Shown here in pieces: positions 1 to 12,721 of a stretch of DNA of 64,000 nucleotides (its first letter is position 1; the number at the start of each line of letters is the position of its first letter). Under the pieces are notes generated by a model. That model ran no database searches. It was not told the DNA's origin and was given only the letters and a program-made list of their open reading frames with translations. The position numbers were made by a program, and so were the translations under genes. Source of the DNA: Campylorhamphus procurvoides (taxonomy: Eukaryota > Chordata > Aves > Passeriformes > Dendrocolaptidae); the NCBI GenBank assembly GCA_013396655.1, contig WBMV01001117.1, positions 868,001 to 932,000 on the forward strand, written 5' to 3'.

Positions 1-2358
1 GTTTTTCTTTTTTTCCCAGACTAACTTGGAAGGAAAACTTTGAAGGTTTTCCAATGCAAATGTTCCTGGGGCAAGAGGGATGAATGTAAAGAATAGCTAG
101 AGCACGGTTCTGCAAGAACTTCTAACATGGAAACCTAAGGCAAGCTACTTTTCTTTCTCTCCTACAACTAATGTGTACTGTACACACTAGTGCATCATTC
201 TGTCAGACACTCCTCCCGGCTGCCAGGTCACTGTGTGTGGCAGATTCTGCCAGGCAAATAGAAATATGCTGGTCTTGCATTTTTGATAAAGACTTTCCCA
301 CAATGAGTCAGAGGCAGATGGACATTTTCTCTAGTTCAGATTCGCTGAGGAACAGGTAAGATGCAAGAGAAGCATTTCCCTCCTGGGTATATACATGAGA
401 AAACTGGTGGGAAAACCAGAAAAAAAGTATCCTCTCTTGCAGTAATTAGGACAATGCGGTGAAAGTGGAGAGATTAAAAGGTGAAATCTCTGGTCCCTGT
501 TTTGACATTTTGTTGGACCTTGAAGTGGTTAAACCAAAGAACTTCGGATTTTCAAAACTGTCCAATGCCAGCCCTCTCAGATGAGACATCATTAAAGTGG
601 GAATGATTGCATACTAGGATGCTAGGAAAAGATAATAAAGTCTTCTGTTTTGATTTTCTAAAGAGAAGGTAATCACCAGAATAGGATTTGATGTTGGGTA
701 GCCTTACTTTTGCTCTGAAATAGTGCAACTTTCCACCAGAAGAACTGAAGTTGGGCTGAGTGAAGTGAACATGTAACAGAGAGTTCAGGGAAAGAGCAGG
801 GACTTTGGTTGCTCCATCATCTATTGCAAATTCAGAGCAGTAGTCTCTGAGCATTTAGTGAGTTCTGTGTGATCCCCTGATCACCAGCCTGATATGGGCA
901 TATACAGAGCCATTTTCTGAGTTCATACAGCTCTGGGGGGCAGGAGTATCCTGTGTTGACACATGTGCAATATTCAACAGATGGAGTGTCTTAGTGTTTT
1001 TGCAATACAAACCACCACAAGACTGTTAATGAGGCACTATCTTTTAAATTAATCTCTCCAGCATAAAGTTGGTGGTGTTGGGCTAATGCATTTCAGATAA
1101 CCATATTATCAGAGCATCTTCTGGGCAAATCAAACTCATGCAAAGTTTTCAGCTGATTTCATCATCCCTGTGTCTCTTCTTTTTGCAAGGCTTTAACAGT
1201 TCTTTTGCATATAGGCTGATTTTCTTGCAAAAATTTTGTTGCAATCAATTTTTTTAATTGGTTGTTCAATAGGGATTGAATGATGCAAGCATGATGAAGG
1301 AAAAAAACACTCATCTGACTAGATACAGTTGTGGCTAGGTATTTTGGGTATCTCCAAAGATCCCTGGATGAATCCTAAATATAGGATTTTGATTATGTTG
1401 AGTTTTTAATTTCTAGTTTCATAATGCCCTTCATGCCATGGATAAATGCAACAATACTTGTGGACAAGAGGATAGCCTACTGGAAAGTCTGGCCATCTGC
1501 AAGGCTGACTACAATTGTTTCCTTGTCTTTATAAGCAACACTGGGATTTCCAGATTCAGCAAGTCGTCATCTTCATTTAAAGCATACACCAAATTTGTTA
1601 CATACCATAAGTTGACTTTATTAGATTAATTAAAGAAACCTATTAATTTCCAAGTAAATGAAAAATATTTTTAATCATTGCCTGTGAACCACTTAGCACA
1701 TTAACTTGTCCCTCTGAAATCATTTACTTAAGTGTGCCCTCAGTTTGCTTAATCCATAACTGGTCAATAGTATATTAATATTACAGTCTCATTTTGGATC
1801 TAAGCATGTCTGAGCCTATTAAACTGTCACCCTGGATTTACTTGCAGGGAAAAATTATCTGCATTCAGAGATAGAGGGAGAAAAGTATTAAAGTGAATTG
1901 AGCACTAATGAAATTAATCATAATCATCGTAAGTACTTTCAACTGCTGTCACCCAGTGGGAGATGATGCTACAGGAAAAGTCTTCCAGCTCTATTGTTTT
2001 TGTGGCTGAGCTGTGGAGCTATTTCAGCTTTTGTTTGTTCCAAAGAGACTGATACTGCTCTGGTAATCATTTAGTTCCTATTTTTTTAACTAGGAATCAA
2101 CATTAGAGCCAACTTTGAAATACCAGGCATTTCATGCAAAGCTTGTTCCGGTGAACTAGTTTAATGTAGGTCAGACCTACTGTAGTTCGTGTTATAATTC
2201 ATTCAAACTGTGATACTCCATCTCTTGCTGTTTACTTTTAGTACACTGCTTGTGAACCTAATATGTATAATTTACAGGTCCAAGACAATAGGAAAGAGCA
2301 AGTCAGAAGAAAAATTATCTGTGTCCCTGCAGTGTAAGATACATTTAGATATATAGAG
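1..2358. other. Non-coding stretch, no gene recognised
   Basis: AT-rich DNA with frequent stops in all six frames. The open frames here (62 codons at 171-359 plus, 100 codons at 552-854 minus, 63 codons at 1438-1629 plus) show no domain, signal peptide or repeat pattern and look like chance. Two small inverted repeats sit close together: CAATCAATT with AATTGGTTG at about 1242-1263, one mismatch, and TTCAAT-AGGG-ATTGAA at 1265-1280. I see no interspersed repeat I can name. Confidence 0.6.
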
Positions 2359-2430
2359 TCAGATCCTGAGTTGTGTAAATCAGAATAGGCACATGGTGCA
2401 TTAAAGTCAATAAAACTATGTGGGTTTATA
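2359..2430. repeat. Possible ancient amniote palindromic repeat fragment
   Basis: The phrases AGATCCTGAGTTGTGTAAATC and, 30 bases later, TTAAAGTCAATAAAACTATG resemble an old interspersed palindromic sequence of reptiles and birds. In that sequence a 'gatcct..gtgtaaatc' arm is followed by a 'cattgaagtcaatgg' centre. Only the left half and the centre are visible, with many substitutions. The assignment rests on memory of the consensus and is tentative; chance similarity of AT-rich words is the alternative. Confidence 0.35.
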
Positions 2431-3149
2431 GTAATGCTGCAAGATCATCCCTTACAGAACTCTTCTTATTTCATGCAAACATTTTGTAATCCTTTAATGC
2501 CACTTTTTTTTAAAAAGGTCTTTTTTTTCCCCTTCCAGCTGCTGGAGTCTGTAGTGACAAGACAGTAATCTGTATCTTGTTTAATACTATGAAACTCTTG
2601 AAGGGTTCCCCCACATATTTTCTTTGAATTCTTCAGTTGTCTAGAAACCCCAGTATTGCATGGATTAAATCTCTGATGAAGAGGAATATGACAATGGGAA
2701 AGACAAAAAATAGTAGCAGATCAAAAGAAGTTATCTCTAAAAACAAATTCAGCCCTATCCACAACTAAGTAACATTTGACATTTAAAAATATTTGATCAG
2801 CGTTTTGGCTTACAGAACTGCTTAAGGGGCACTGTGATGTGTAAATTAAGTTTGAATGAAGGTTAAATATAGTTCTTTTAGAAAGACCGCACAGTTTAAA
2901 TTACATAATTATTTGGACAAAATCTTTTCTCCTGTAATTAAATGTATACAAAAGAATGTGTCTTTTTACTAAGTACATTTGAAGAGGAGATGTTTATCAG
3001 CAAATGGCTACTTCCTCTTGAAGATTTTAAAGATACTGTCATCACTCAGAGCTGTGTAGGGAGGAAATTTCTTTCATACATTTGTCAGAGCTCTGCTGAG
3101 GTTGAATGAAGTGACACAGAGTGTTCCTGTATTTTGCTGTATGCAACCC
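2431..3149. other. Non-coding stretch, nothing recognised
   Basis: AT-rich sequence with T runs around 2507-2530 and no open frame of useful length. No repeat family, RNA gene or regulatory signal could be supported. Confidence 0.6.
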
Positions 3150-3440
3150 TCCAGGTCCTGATCCTGCAAACCCCTTTAATACAAGATTTTAAGTCTTTGT
3201 TTAGAGTTTATGCCTGTGCAGGAAGGGATACAGCCAGGCAATGTGCCCAGGTGGTGCTCTGGTCATGAAAAAAAGCTGATAATTCATCGAAACTACATCT
3301 GCTGCAATGCCCAGGACCGGAATTCTGCCTTGCATCCAGCTCAGACCCTCTCATTCCACAAGTGTTCCCAGGCTTCAGAAGAATGACTGCTGGAGTGACT
3401 TACGGCCCATGTGAGTAAGGGGGTAAGAGTCTGGATCACT
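3150..3440. repeat. Possible ancient amniote repeat fragment
   Basis: The stretch opens with GGTCCTGATCCTGCAAAC and later carries 'ggaccggaattctgcctt' and 'cccatgtgagtaagggg'. These words recall an old sauropsid palindromic repeat built from 'gatcctgcaaac' arms and 'gtgagtaa' segments. Similarity is patchy, so the boundaries are guesses. Confidence 0.35.
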
Positions 3441-6400
3441 GAGGTTTGTTTAGTCTATTTTTAAATGTGTGAACAAACGGATTTTACCATCTTTCTGTGG
3501 GAGACTCCTCCTGAGCTTAGCAGATGTCAACAGCAGGATATCTATTGCTATCTGGGTATGAACTTTCTCTTCACCTTCTCCACTCTTCTTCATTATTTTC
3601 TTTTTCACTGTAGTGTACACCCATCAATAGTAATACCCTTTAGTACTTTTAGTTTTTTCTCCAGAGCCATTGCTCAATTCCCTAAACTGTAGCTCTTTCA
3701 TTCTATTTTTGGTGTTGCTCCATCTGCCTCCTTTCTGCTTTAGGGAACCCTTCTCACCCTTTCCTGCCTCCCTCTGGTTTGCCAGTTCTTTTCGAATCTG
3801 CTGTGTGTGGCTGACAGACAGAAATCTCAGCCTTGCTTAGAGGTCAGAGCTCTATGCCATCAATTTAGTACTGTGATATGAGCACAATACACTTGGATTG
3901 TTCAAATACTGCTCATGAACCAACATTTCACTTTCCAAAGGGCTAGAAATTAAGTCTGCACAGTGTGTCTAAGCTTCACAATGCCATTCACTGCAGTAAA
4001 AATGTGATAAGGAATCAAGTCTTGGAAAAGAAAATAAACAAGCTCATATCGCTTAAAATTCTGAATTTTCCAATATGTACCTGGAATATTGCAAATTTCC
4101 TGTGGGTTCCCAGACTGGAAGAGTAGCATTGCTCTGCATGTCTGGTCCACAGTTGTAATATCTGTCACAATTATACTGGGGAAGAAATTAGATGCTCATT
4201 AGAAAAAGCACACTGGTGCTCAAAGCTTTTGTCTGGTGGAACCAGAGTGTCTGAACTGCATGTGGGAAGAACGTTTGGGTTTCACACATGTCAAGGAGCC
4301 ATTTTTCAAAGTGAGTAGGAAATTAAAGGCAGCTCATCAAACTTTCCCAAAAGTTATTGTACAATCCAGTCTACTTATTCAAATTCATTCTGCAGAACAT
4401 GAGCTTACTTAAAGAAAAAGGAAGAGGAGAAGGAGGCAAAAAAAAAATAAAAAGGATTTATTGCTAATAGTCATAAAAGAAAACCATAAATCTACTGGGG
4501 CCATGCAGTGAGTCTAATAGTGAGTAAGAACAAATGTAATCAATATGAATGTATTCATTTTTATTCTCTCTCAGCCACAATCAATATGCTTGGTATCTCA
4601 ATGCTGAATAGGAAGGCACAGCTTTTCCCCTAGTGAGTTTACAATAATTCAACAAAATTCCTGCTGAGTTTTGATTGAATAATAAGTTTGGTTCTAGTCA
4701 GACAAAATGTGCAGGCAGGCAATACCCTGACAGGGAGCAAAACTGGGAGCCAGAAATTCTAGAAAGAGATGGGTGTGGGAAGACGAGGGAAGAACAGAGA
4801 GATAAGGGGATTTGAGGAAGAAAGACAGAAGTGAAGCAGTTATTTCTCTGGGTGGCAAAAAACACCCCTTTTGAAGAATAGAAAGAAGCTGACCCCAACC
4901 TCAGTGCAGCATATTCTAATTATTCATTTACTGTGTCATTCTTAATTGTCTTCATAGCTCCTGTCCCATGGCTACACGCACCCAGAGGGCATGAAGCAGC
5001 ACCACCAGAGTTGCCAAAGCAGAGAAGGAGGAGACAGAGGCCCCTGGGAAATCTGGAAGCACACCGGCTCCCACCACAACACCCCAGGCAAACATCTTTG
5101 TACAGGGGAGGCACAAAAGGGGCAGAGGAAACCTTCACTTTGTTTCCCACCGCTAACGCTGCTGAGCAAGCAGCCTGTTGCATTTTCCACTGACTTTAAT
5201 TTGCAAATAGCCTTAAAGCATTGCAGAAAACAGCATGGGAATTTTTTTTTAATGACAGTAACAAAGGCTTGGCTGTCTGTGTAAAGCGTGTAATGTAATC
5301 GCTGAACAACCAAAGAGTACACAAGGTGTCATGTAGAAACAAAGAAAGAGGTCATCCTGATTGGAGGAGGGAATGAAAGCAGAGTGAAGCATTCATATTC
5401 ATTGAACAAAGCTTCTGCACAGTCAAGTCTGGACATTGAGCCTACCTGGGCACTAATAAAAATTCAAACAAATAAAGAAAACAGTTTCACATCCTCTTGA
5501 ACTTACCTGCCAGAGCAGTGGCTGTGTTCCCCAAACACCCAGGCAGACAGCCTGAGAGCAGTTCAGTCAGGTATTTAACTTTCACTGAAATTCAGGCGTG
5601 CTGGCCATTTAGCTACTCTCTGTGTTGAAAGCCCAGGCGCATGCAGAAACTGCTCTGTGTCAGACAATGCTTCTCAATGGCCTCTCCCTTTTCCTGGGGA
5701 AAAGTTCCTGAAAAATGCCTCTCAATGAGCTCTCCAGGGCTAATCACCATGCACTGCTTACCTATTCACTTTCCAGACTGGTGATATTATAGTTATTATG
5801 CTGTGTCCTGTCATGCCTTCAGTTTGTTATACTCCTAATGAGAAGACCTAATTCCTTCCCTGACTGGTTGGGAGGCTTGGTTAGTGATGTTGTGCAAATG
5901 AAGAAGATGGTTATTACTATGATTATGAGTGTTTCATTAGTAATAACAAGGAACTGTGGTCAGGTATGGCAGATACAGGAAATGAGAGAAAATACCTACT
6001 TAAAAGTTTAATAAAACTGGTGCTTTTTCATGAACAGAGTAGAGAGATTTGCATGTGAAACAGAACATGATGAGCTTGAAAAAAAACCCTGCTAGCATTA
6101 ACTCCAATTTAAAAATTATTTAATTTTGCTATGCATTTTAGCCCAAGGAACACTGGCTTCCTGCAAGTATGCAAACAAGGTCATGAATTGCTCATGGAAA
6201 TACTTGGAGGAAGGGAAGGGTGAGCACATAAATTCGGTGATTCATATTCCAACGAGAACTCCATGATCTGGAGCGAGAGGAGGGTTCAAGGAGAGAACTC
6301 CTTTCCTGTGCCAGAGAGGCCAATGAGTAAGGAAGCAAGTAAAAGACTAGGCAAGTTATGGATGGTCTTTTCCTACTGCACCCTGACAGCTTTTGGCAGT

Positions 6401-8126
6401 CTGTAGGTTTTTGGCTCCCTGAAGAAGCCCAGATGACACCTGAACTCAATAGTGCTGACAACCCCATGGAAGGATCTGTCTCACCTTTCTGTTTGCACAT
6501 GAGCTATGGTGTACCAGAGCATTTGGGCCAGATGCAAACTTATTTCAGGCAGCAGAATACAAGGAAAAGAGTAGTGCAAATCCTACCTGTAGTCCTGAGT
6601 ACAGTTTTCCAAGGCAGAGACACCAACTTAGCTTTCAGGTACAGTTAGGTCATGTTTAACTGGCTAAGGAAAGCTTAAGGTGACAGTGATCCAATTATCT
6701 CCTCACAAGTTATGTGCAGACCACAGGTATATAAAACATGACACAACAAATATTTTCCAACAGCAATTTGCTCTCAGCAGCTTGCTTTCAAAGTAAGAGG
6801 CAATGATTCCTTGCAGCTCAGGTGCCAAGCCTTAAGCCAAATAGCCTGTTTATGCCATGGGAAACCTTTTACCAATAGCAAAGGGCTATCTGTAAATCCA
6901 TTCCAAACAGCAAGTTACTGAAATCTATGCTTTTCAAAGAAAAATCCAGACCTTATTCCATTCTTTCAAATGTCCAGAGCACAGCAAAAAAGTGTGAGTC
7001 AGAGAAGTGCTGCAGTGTCCCACTTAAACATGGATGGAGAAACCAAGGGCAACAGCAAACACACCAAATCGACCCACTGTGGTATCTGTTCATTGTTTTC
7101 CATTCTGACATATATTCAAAACTCTCATCAAAATCCTTCTACTCCCTAAACACGGCCTGGCATATTTTTCCAGAGAAAAGCAGGAAGCTCATTAACTTCC
7201 TTTAGAAGATACAAGTCTGCAGCTCAACATAAACGTTAAGAAAACACATATGATTTCTTGTACTGGAAGGTAATTTTTTGCAAAAAATTGCAGCAGTGGA
7301 TAAATCTCCAATATTCTTGTTTGCTCACAGTCTTTTCACAGCACACCTCAGATATTTGAACATGCAAATATCTCTACTTCATGTCATCTGCAAAGCCTTG
7401 GAGGAAAAATCAGGGGAATTGGAGGAATAGGAAGATAAAATTTATAAGGAGTAGGGAAAAAAAAGCATAGGAATTATTTTAATTAATCAGACAAATTAAA
7501 ACACAATCAAAGAAACACTGGATACAGTTTCTTCTTATTTTTACAACTGGCTGTAGCTTTAACAGTAGCAATGCAGAGCTAGTGCGATGGCATCTGCACA
7601 AACAGCTGTAGTTCCCTTGTGTAAAACACACTGGATACAGCAGCAAATTTACTTGAACTTGCTTTCACAGGCAGCATGGTCTAACAAAGGAACGGTTAAT
7701 GATTTCTGCTAAATAATAGAAAGCTTCAGGCACATGGCAGTGTAGGACACTCCTTGCTCTCCCTTTGTCTAGGCACACATCTTAGGCCTTGCACAACCTA
7801 GAATCTAATCTGGGGGGAGGGCTTGGGAACCATAAGGGAATGGAGGTGAAGAGAAATCTTCATTTACTTTGCCTGCTGTGGAGTAGACCCTGTGGATTAT
7901 CTTTTTATTTACATTTATTCTTCTCCAAGTATTTGTGTTTAAAAAGCCTAAAATGCCCTATCCAAGAGGATTACGTGTAATTGGTTTGATGCTCATCTCC
8001 TCGAAATCAATGCTGGGAGACATACTACTGTATTAAATTTTAAATTTTATATATAGGGTAGCAGCCAATAAAAACCCCCCAAAAAACAATAAAGCTGTAC
8101 ATTATATAATTTCTCTGTTGCCTGTA
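3441..8126. other. Non-coding stretch, no gene recognised
   Basis: No supported gene across this interval. Open frames up to about 116 codons at 4920-5322 overlap one another on both strands in a slightly GC-richer patch; this is what base composition alone would give, and no domain is visible. The 102-codon (6192-6500 minus) and 96-codon (6358-6648 plus) frames also overlap on opposite strands. I could not name any interspersed repeat here. Confidence 0.55.
4411..4452. repeat. Polypurine and A-rich low-complexity tract
   Basis: An unbroken purine run (AAAGAAAAAGGAAGAGGAGA and on to 4436) is followed after one C by about ten A residues and AT-rich sequence. It is simple sequence; no poly-A tail of a named retroelement is evident beside it. 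Confidence 0.7.
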
Positions 8127-8200
8127 TTTTGTTTGTTTGTTTGTTTTGTTTCATACTTGTTTTTTTGGGTGGTTTGGGTTTTTTTATTTTGTGCAGAGAA
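8127..8200. repeat. T/G simple repeat, (TTTG)n then GGTTTGGG-like
   Basis: Four to five units of TTTG at 8127-8150 are followed by a T-rich segment with short G runs (TTTTTTGGGTGGTTTGGG). It is a microsatellite-like tract of the kind that varies in length between individuals. Confidence 0.8.
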
Positions 8201-9185
8201 AATGTACATTTCTGTACCTGATTAAGACCAGTTAGTGGAGATTTATTGCCAAGGGTTGCACTGTTGTCTTAGTTCAAGAGAGAACTNCTAGATCACAGCA
8301 AGTGGCTTTTGAAGTTGGCTGGGGGCTGGAGAAAAGTTCTTTGTCAAGGGACACACCACGCCTGACTCATTCCGAGGGGCGCTGAGGGCAGAGTGAGTAG
8401 TGGGAAGGTCACTCTGTTCTGCCTGCCACATCATGCAATAAATATTAACTGGAGATGATTATTGATTACAAAGAGTTCTTACAAGCCTTACAGCTTGTAT
8501 GTCTCTTGTTAGATAATTAAAGAAAAGCAGGGTTAAGAAAGAATGACTCTGCCAGACGAAATCTCATATGTTTAATTTCTAGCAGTGTCGCTAAGAAAGT
8601 GAAATGATTTAAGGGCTTTATTTGATTTAGGGCCTTAGTTTTCCCTCCCCTTCTGGTTCCTCCTGACCTTTCCAGCAATCCCAGTAGCCCTGGTCCTGGA
8701 ACAGGTCCCCCACCAGCCGCAACTGGTTTTTCTCCCTGCTGGCATCAGTGCTTTTCCAGTGGTAGTGCTCAGTTGTGCCTCCTCTGCCAGGAGGGGACAA
8801 CAGAGCATCTCCCTTCCATCCCACCTGCCAGGTGAAAGGAGTCTTGCACACTCTTCCCCACAGGGCAAAACCTGGCTGCTGCAGGCAGACTTGAAAGAGA
8901 AAATTAAGCTTGCAACATTTTAATTTCCCTGATTTAATTTCCCTATTAAAACAAAAAGAGAAATAAAAAGAGAAATGTGTTCAGTAAAAGAGGTTGGAAC
9001 CAGACCATGGACTTCATACCAGGGCACAGTGTTTCCAAGAAAGGAGCAAATACATCTGCAATTTCATTCTGCCATTATTAGGATAAGGGCAAATTGACAA
9101 AAAAAATCACATCTCAGTGCAGTTTCAGATAATGAACGTGTAGAAAAATGAGGTTTAATTGACATCTCTTCTAATTGTATTAGTT
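8201..9185. other. Non-coding stretch with one undetermined base
   Basis: Base 8287 is N, the only ambiguous position I noticed in the window, so a few bases around it may be uncertain. Two overlapping minus-strand frames at 8627-8868 (74 and 77 codons) lie in a locally GC-richer patch and have no recognisable product. No repeat family could be named. Confidence 0.6.
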
Positions 9186-10312
9186 TAAATGCTGGAACAA
9201 ATAATCAAAGAAACTATTTATAAGGATTAAGGAGGAGATGAGTTACGGCCAGCATGGATTTGTCAAGAACAAATTGTGTCACACCAATGTAATTTCCTTC
9301 CCCCACACGATAATAGACCTTGCAGACATGGAAGAAGCAGTAAATGTGATATATCTTGAGTCTAGTAAGTTTTTTGACACTGTCTCATATAACATTCTGA
9401 TAAAGAAGAGAAGAAAATGTGAACTAGGGGAAACCTGCTAGAGAGTGAGTGCAAAACTGGTGGGAAAACCATATTGAAGAGAATAATTATTCATGGTTCA
9501 CTGTCAAAAGCTGCATCAAGTGCGTTCCACAGAGGTATCTCTTGGCCTCATACTATTCATTGCTAATGAATAGTATGTATCATAGAAGAGGTTGTGGGCT
9601 ATTAAAATGGACATTGTCTGGAAGAGGTTCCACATCTGCTCTGGGAAAGGACTAGTGTTTCAGAATAGGAAACATAGGATGTTAATCAAGCAAAGTGACT
9701 GTTATATTATACAATGACCTAGCAGTAGAAGCTAGAAATGATTGACTTACAGCTTTGTAGGTAAGGATCTGTGTGTTACAGTTAGTCAGAAGACAAACAG
9801 GAAAACAGAAGACTAATTATTTATTTTTCCTTTACTCAACGTATATAAGACTTCAGGTTTTTGGCCACAACTCTAAGGAACATGTAGGCCAATGAGGTCC
9901 AAAGTAGAGCAACAGAAACAACCAAAAATCTGGGCATATGACAGAAAGAGCTGGACCTGCATAGTCTGGAGAAAAAAAGATTGATGCAAAACACAACAGT
10001 TGTAATCTGTAAGTGATTGTTGTAAAGAGCAAGCAGACAGTCTCTTCTCTGTGATCACAGTGTACAGGACAAGGAAAGGAATGGTTTATAATATAGGAAG
10101 AGAGTTTAAGATTATGCATTAGGAAAAAATTTCCAGTGTTACGGAGAGTTAACCAATGGAATAGACTTCATGGGGATGCTCTGGAGTCTCCATCACCAAG
10201 AGAAGATCCATGTACAACTTGATGTTGTCCTAGAGTAGGGAATGGATTAGATGACCTCTAGAGATTTCTTTCCAATCCACTTTTGTAAAATCCCATGAAT
10301 TCCATGAATACC
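9186..10312 (+). mobile_element. Ancient CR1-like LINE, 5'-truncated, inactivated
   Basis: A degenerate non-LTR retrotransposon copy in the sense orientation. Translation from 9238 gives QHGFVKNKLC and then SSKFFDTVSYNILI. These correspond to the CR1-family RT blocks usually read as 'QHGF.KGKSC' and 'SKAFDTVSHNIL'. After a frame change at about 9440, a VPQ triplet stands at the 'GVPQGS' block. The 'GLP..KL' to 3' UTR part follows from about 9880: a 'gtccaaagtagagcaac' phrase, then 'aggaaaaaatttccagtg', then 'ggattagatgacctctagag'. The copy ends in degenerate octamer-like words (CCCATGAATTCCATGAA) near 10286-10312. There are many stops and frameshifts, and 9690-9880 is barely recognisable. The upstream endonuclease part is absent, as is usual for 5'-truncated LINE copies. 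It cannot be mobile. Confidence 0.85.
9549..9577. repeat. Perfect 13-bp inverted repeat with 3-nt loop
   Basis: CATACTATTCATT (9549-9561) and AATGAATAGTATG (9565-9577) are exact reverse complements separated by GCT. The structure lies inside the CR1-like RT relic, where the family normally has only the left-arm words ('tactattca') followed by non-complementary sequence. The right arm therefore looks newly acquired in this copy. Confidence 0.9.
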
Positions 10313-12438
10313 ACAATCTAGTCATGATTCGTAAATTAAACTGTAAGGGAGAGAAAAAAATTACCCTAACCCCAGAGCTAGATATGAAAATACTAAATGT
10401 AGTAGGCTATAAATTTACTTTCATTCACTAAGGAGATTTTATTGCTGCAAAGACTAACATACCAGAAGCCTTTTCTGATAGTTTAGTAACTACAACACAT
10501 AGGCAGGTTCTTTGATTCATATTCTGGAAGGAGTAGTTTATGTTTATAGAAAAAAACCTGGTTATACGGAAAGCAGCAGAAGCAAACTTCTTAACACCAA
10601 ATTGTAGGTGTTAAAAAGGGCATTGTTTATTCAGCATGCTGGACATTCACAGGATAGCTCCTCTGAATGAACAAACGTGCCAAATGACAGGTAGACAGGG
10701 CTTTTTATTACACATACTGTTTACATATTCATTAGATAGTCTTGTTTATTTAATACATACTCATCAGTTTGCTTTACATAGCCACACCCTTACTGGAAGA
10801 CCTTTGAGGTCCTTCTGGGTCTTTTTCATCATCTTGACCTCAGTTCTTGAGCAGGCACAGTATTATAGTTTCACCATTGAAAAATTTTGTTCTTTATCTT
10901 ATTTGGGTACACAGAGCTTAGTTTACATCCTGTTTGTTTGAGTTATATCCTTTATCTAATTCTCTATAATTTCTCTAAGATTATATTGTTCCTTATTTGG
11001 CCATTCTGGGGTACCCTTGGTTGCATCAGAAATAAAGGTTAGGTCGGTCTTCTGAGCTCTAAATGTCTCCAAAATACCTCTTTCTAAATCCTCGTGTGTC
11101 TTAAACAAAGAAAAAACCACAAACAACTCCAAACTATTATTGAAGGGGACTTTGAACTACTTGCATCCCTTTCCTATACTCAGTGCTTCTCACAATAACA
11201 TTTCAATACTCTACTACCGGAATGAAGACAAAGGTGATGCAGACAAGATGCAGTGTGACCTCATCAGCTAATCAGAAAACAACACAAATTGTGCCAATTT
11301 TCAGTGTCAGACATCCATATTTTATGTAAAGCAGAAAGCGCTTTATCTATAACTTGATAGAAGAAACCCTGAGGGGTCTCCTTTCTATATCATGGATACA
11401 GCAGAGAGAAAGAGAAACTTTCTAATTAAGATCTTCCTAAGAAAGTGTGGTTTTAAGGAAAGTAATAATTATTGCTGTAAAATGTCATACCAGTAAAGCA
11501 ATCCAAGTTATCAACTAGGGTTTTAATTTTCTTTTTGCACCACTGAGCAGGTTCCATAATACATTTTCATATAAATGCCTAGGTTTTATTCTTTTTCACT
11601 TGGGTTCACTACAGTGTTTTAGGAGAATGGGTCCTCTTGCTCATTTTGATGAGCAAACCTGGTGAAGGGAAACAAAAGCCACCAACTACTTTCTGTCTGG
11701 AGTGAAACTAAGCAATTCACTCAATGAATTTGAGTTTCGGAGAAAAAAACGTCTCAATGAACTGCCTTTGTAAAAGCCTGTACCCCAGCAGTTCCTGGGG
11801 TCCACACAAGCCACATTTGTTCAAAGCAGTCCCAAGAGGACAATGTAAGCCCTGTTTTAGTGCCACAAGATATAAACTGATATCAAATAATGAATCCAAG
11901 TATTTCCTTTCTGAACTCAGCCCAAAGCACTTTTAAAGTTTTCTAATATAAAATAATATACCATGAAGTGGAAATCTTTCTGATATTTTGTCATTTTAAG
12001 CTGCGGTAATATATTTTCCCTGGGAAAATATAACTCTGCATTCTTTGTGTGCTTTTTTGTTTTCTGTTTAATCTGTGATGCATATCTGAATGGAATTTTT
12101 GCCTGTAATTCTATAAAATTTACTCTGAACCATGCTTATGCTCTACTGATCACAACTCTGTTTTAAGGATTGGCTCTTATTTTTCAATCTTCTCTTCACT
12201 GCCCTTTTGCTTTATTACAATATGAGGAGTAAGAAGGAAAAATTTTGCACTTTTAACACCTTGTTCCCCCTGGACTATGGGATCTTGCTACCTCACATGA
12301 GCAAACCAGGAAATCATACTGCCGGAATGACATCATTACTAAATCTGATAGGCACAAAGAGTCACATGGATTGATATTTTTGTTCTTCAAAGTTTTTTAG
12401 AGTTACCTACTATGTTTCAGCTGTGACAGTTATGGCAA
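10313..12438. other. Non-coding stretch, no gene recognised
   Basis: AT-rich interval. The 101-codon frame at 10636-10941 has no recognisable features. The 70-codon frame at 11724-11936 overlaps a 60-codon frame on the other strand. A strong palindrome at 12010-12032 is listed separately. Confidence 0.6.
12010..12032. repeat. 23-bp palindrome, 11-bp perfect arms
   Basis: TATATTTTCCC at 12010-12020, one central T, then GGGAAAATATA at 12022-12032: exact complementarity over 11 bp. It is too short-looped to be a typical RNA hairpin precursor. It could be a symmetric protein-binding site or a mutational by-product. Confidence 0.9.
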
Positions 12439-12721
12439 ATGTTACAGAACAAGGACAAAGGCTAATGGTTTTAAATTATAAGAGGGCAGGTTTGGATTGG
12501 ATTTTAGGAAGAAATTCTTTACTGAGAGGGTGATGAAACACTGACACAGGTTGCCCAGAGAAGCTGTGGATGCTCCATCCCTGGGAGAGTTCATGGCCAG
12601 GTTGGATGGGGCCCTGAGCAACCTGGTCTGGTGAAAGGTATCCCAGGCCATGGCAGGGGAGTTGGAACTAAGTGATCTTTAAGGTCCCTTCCAACTCAGA
12701 CCATTCTGTGATTCTATGATA
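12439..12721 (+). mobile_element. CR1 LINE 3' end, 5'-truncated (younger copy)
   Basis: A sense-orientation CR1 fragment with the classic avian phrases in order: 'aggacaaaggctaatggttt', 'gaagaaattctttactg', 'caggttgcccagagaagc', 'ttcatggccaggttggatgg', 'caacctggtctggtg', 'ggaactaagtgatcttt' and 'ggtcccttccaactc'. It ends in two octamer units, ATTCTGTG and ATTCTATG, then AT. Only the last part of the RT open reading frame and the 3' UTR remain. The fit is much better than for the 9.2 kb copy, so it inserted later. It is the clearest single pointer to an avian genome here. Confidence 0.95.

Noticed and set aside
171..359. Open frame ending in ...AACAGGTAAG, like an exon with a splice donor
   Set aside because: The donor match is good, but no protein domain, conserved acceptor pairing or neighbouring exon supports it; GTAAG occurs often by chance.
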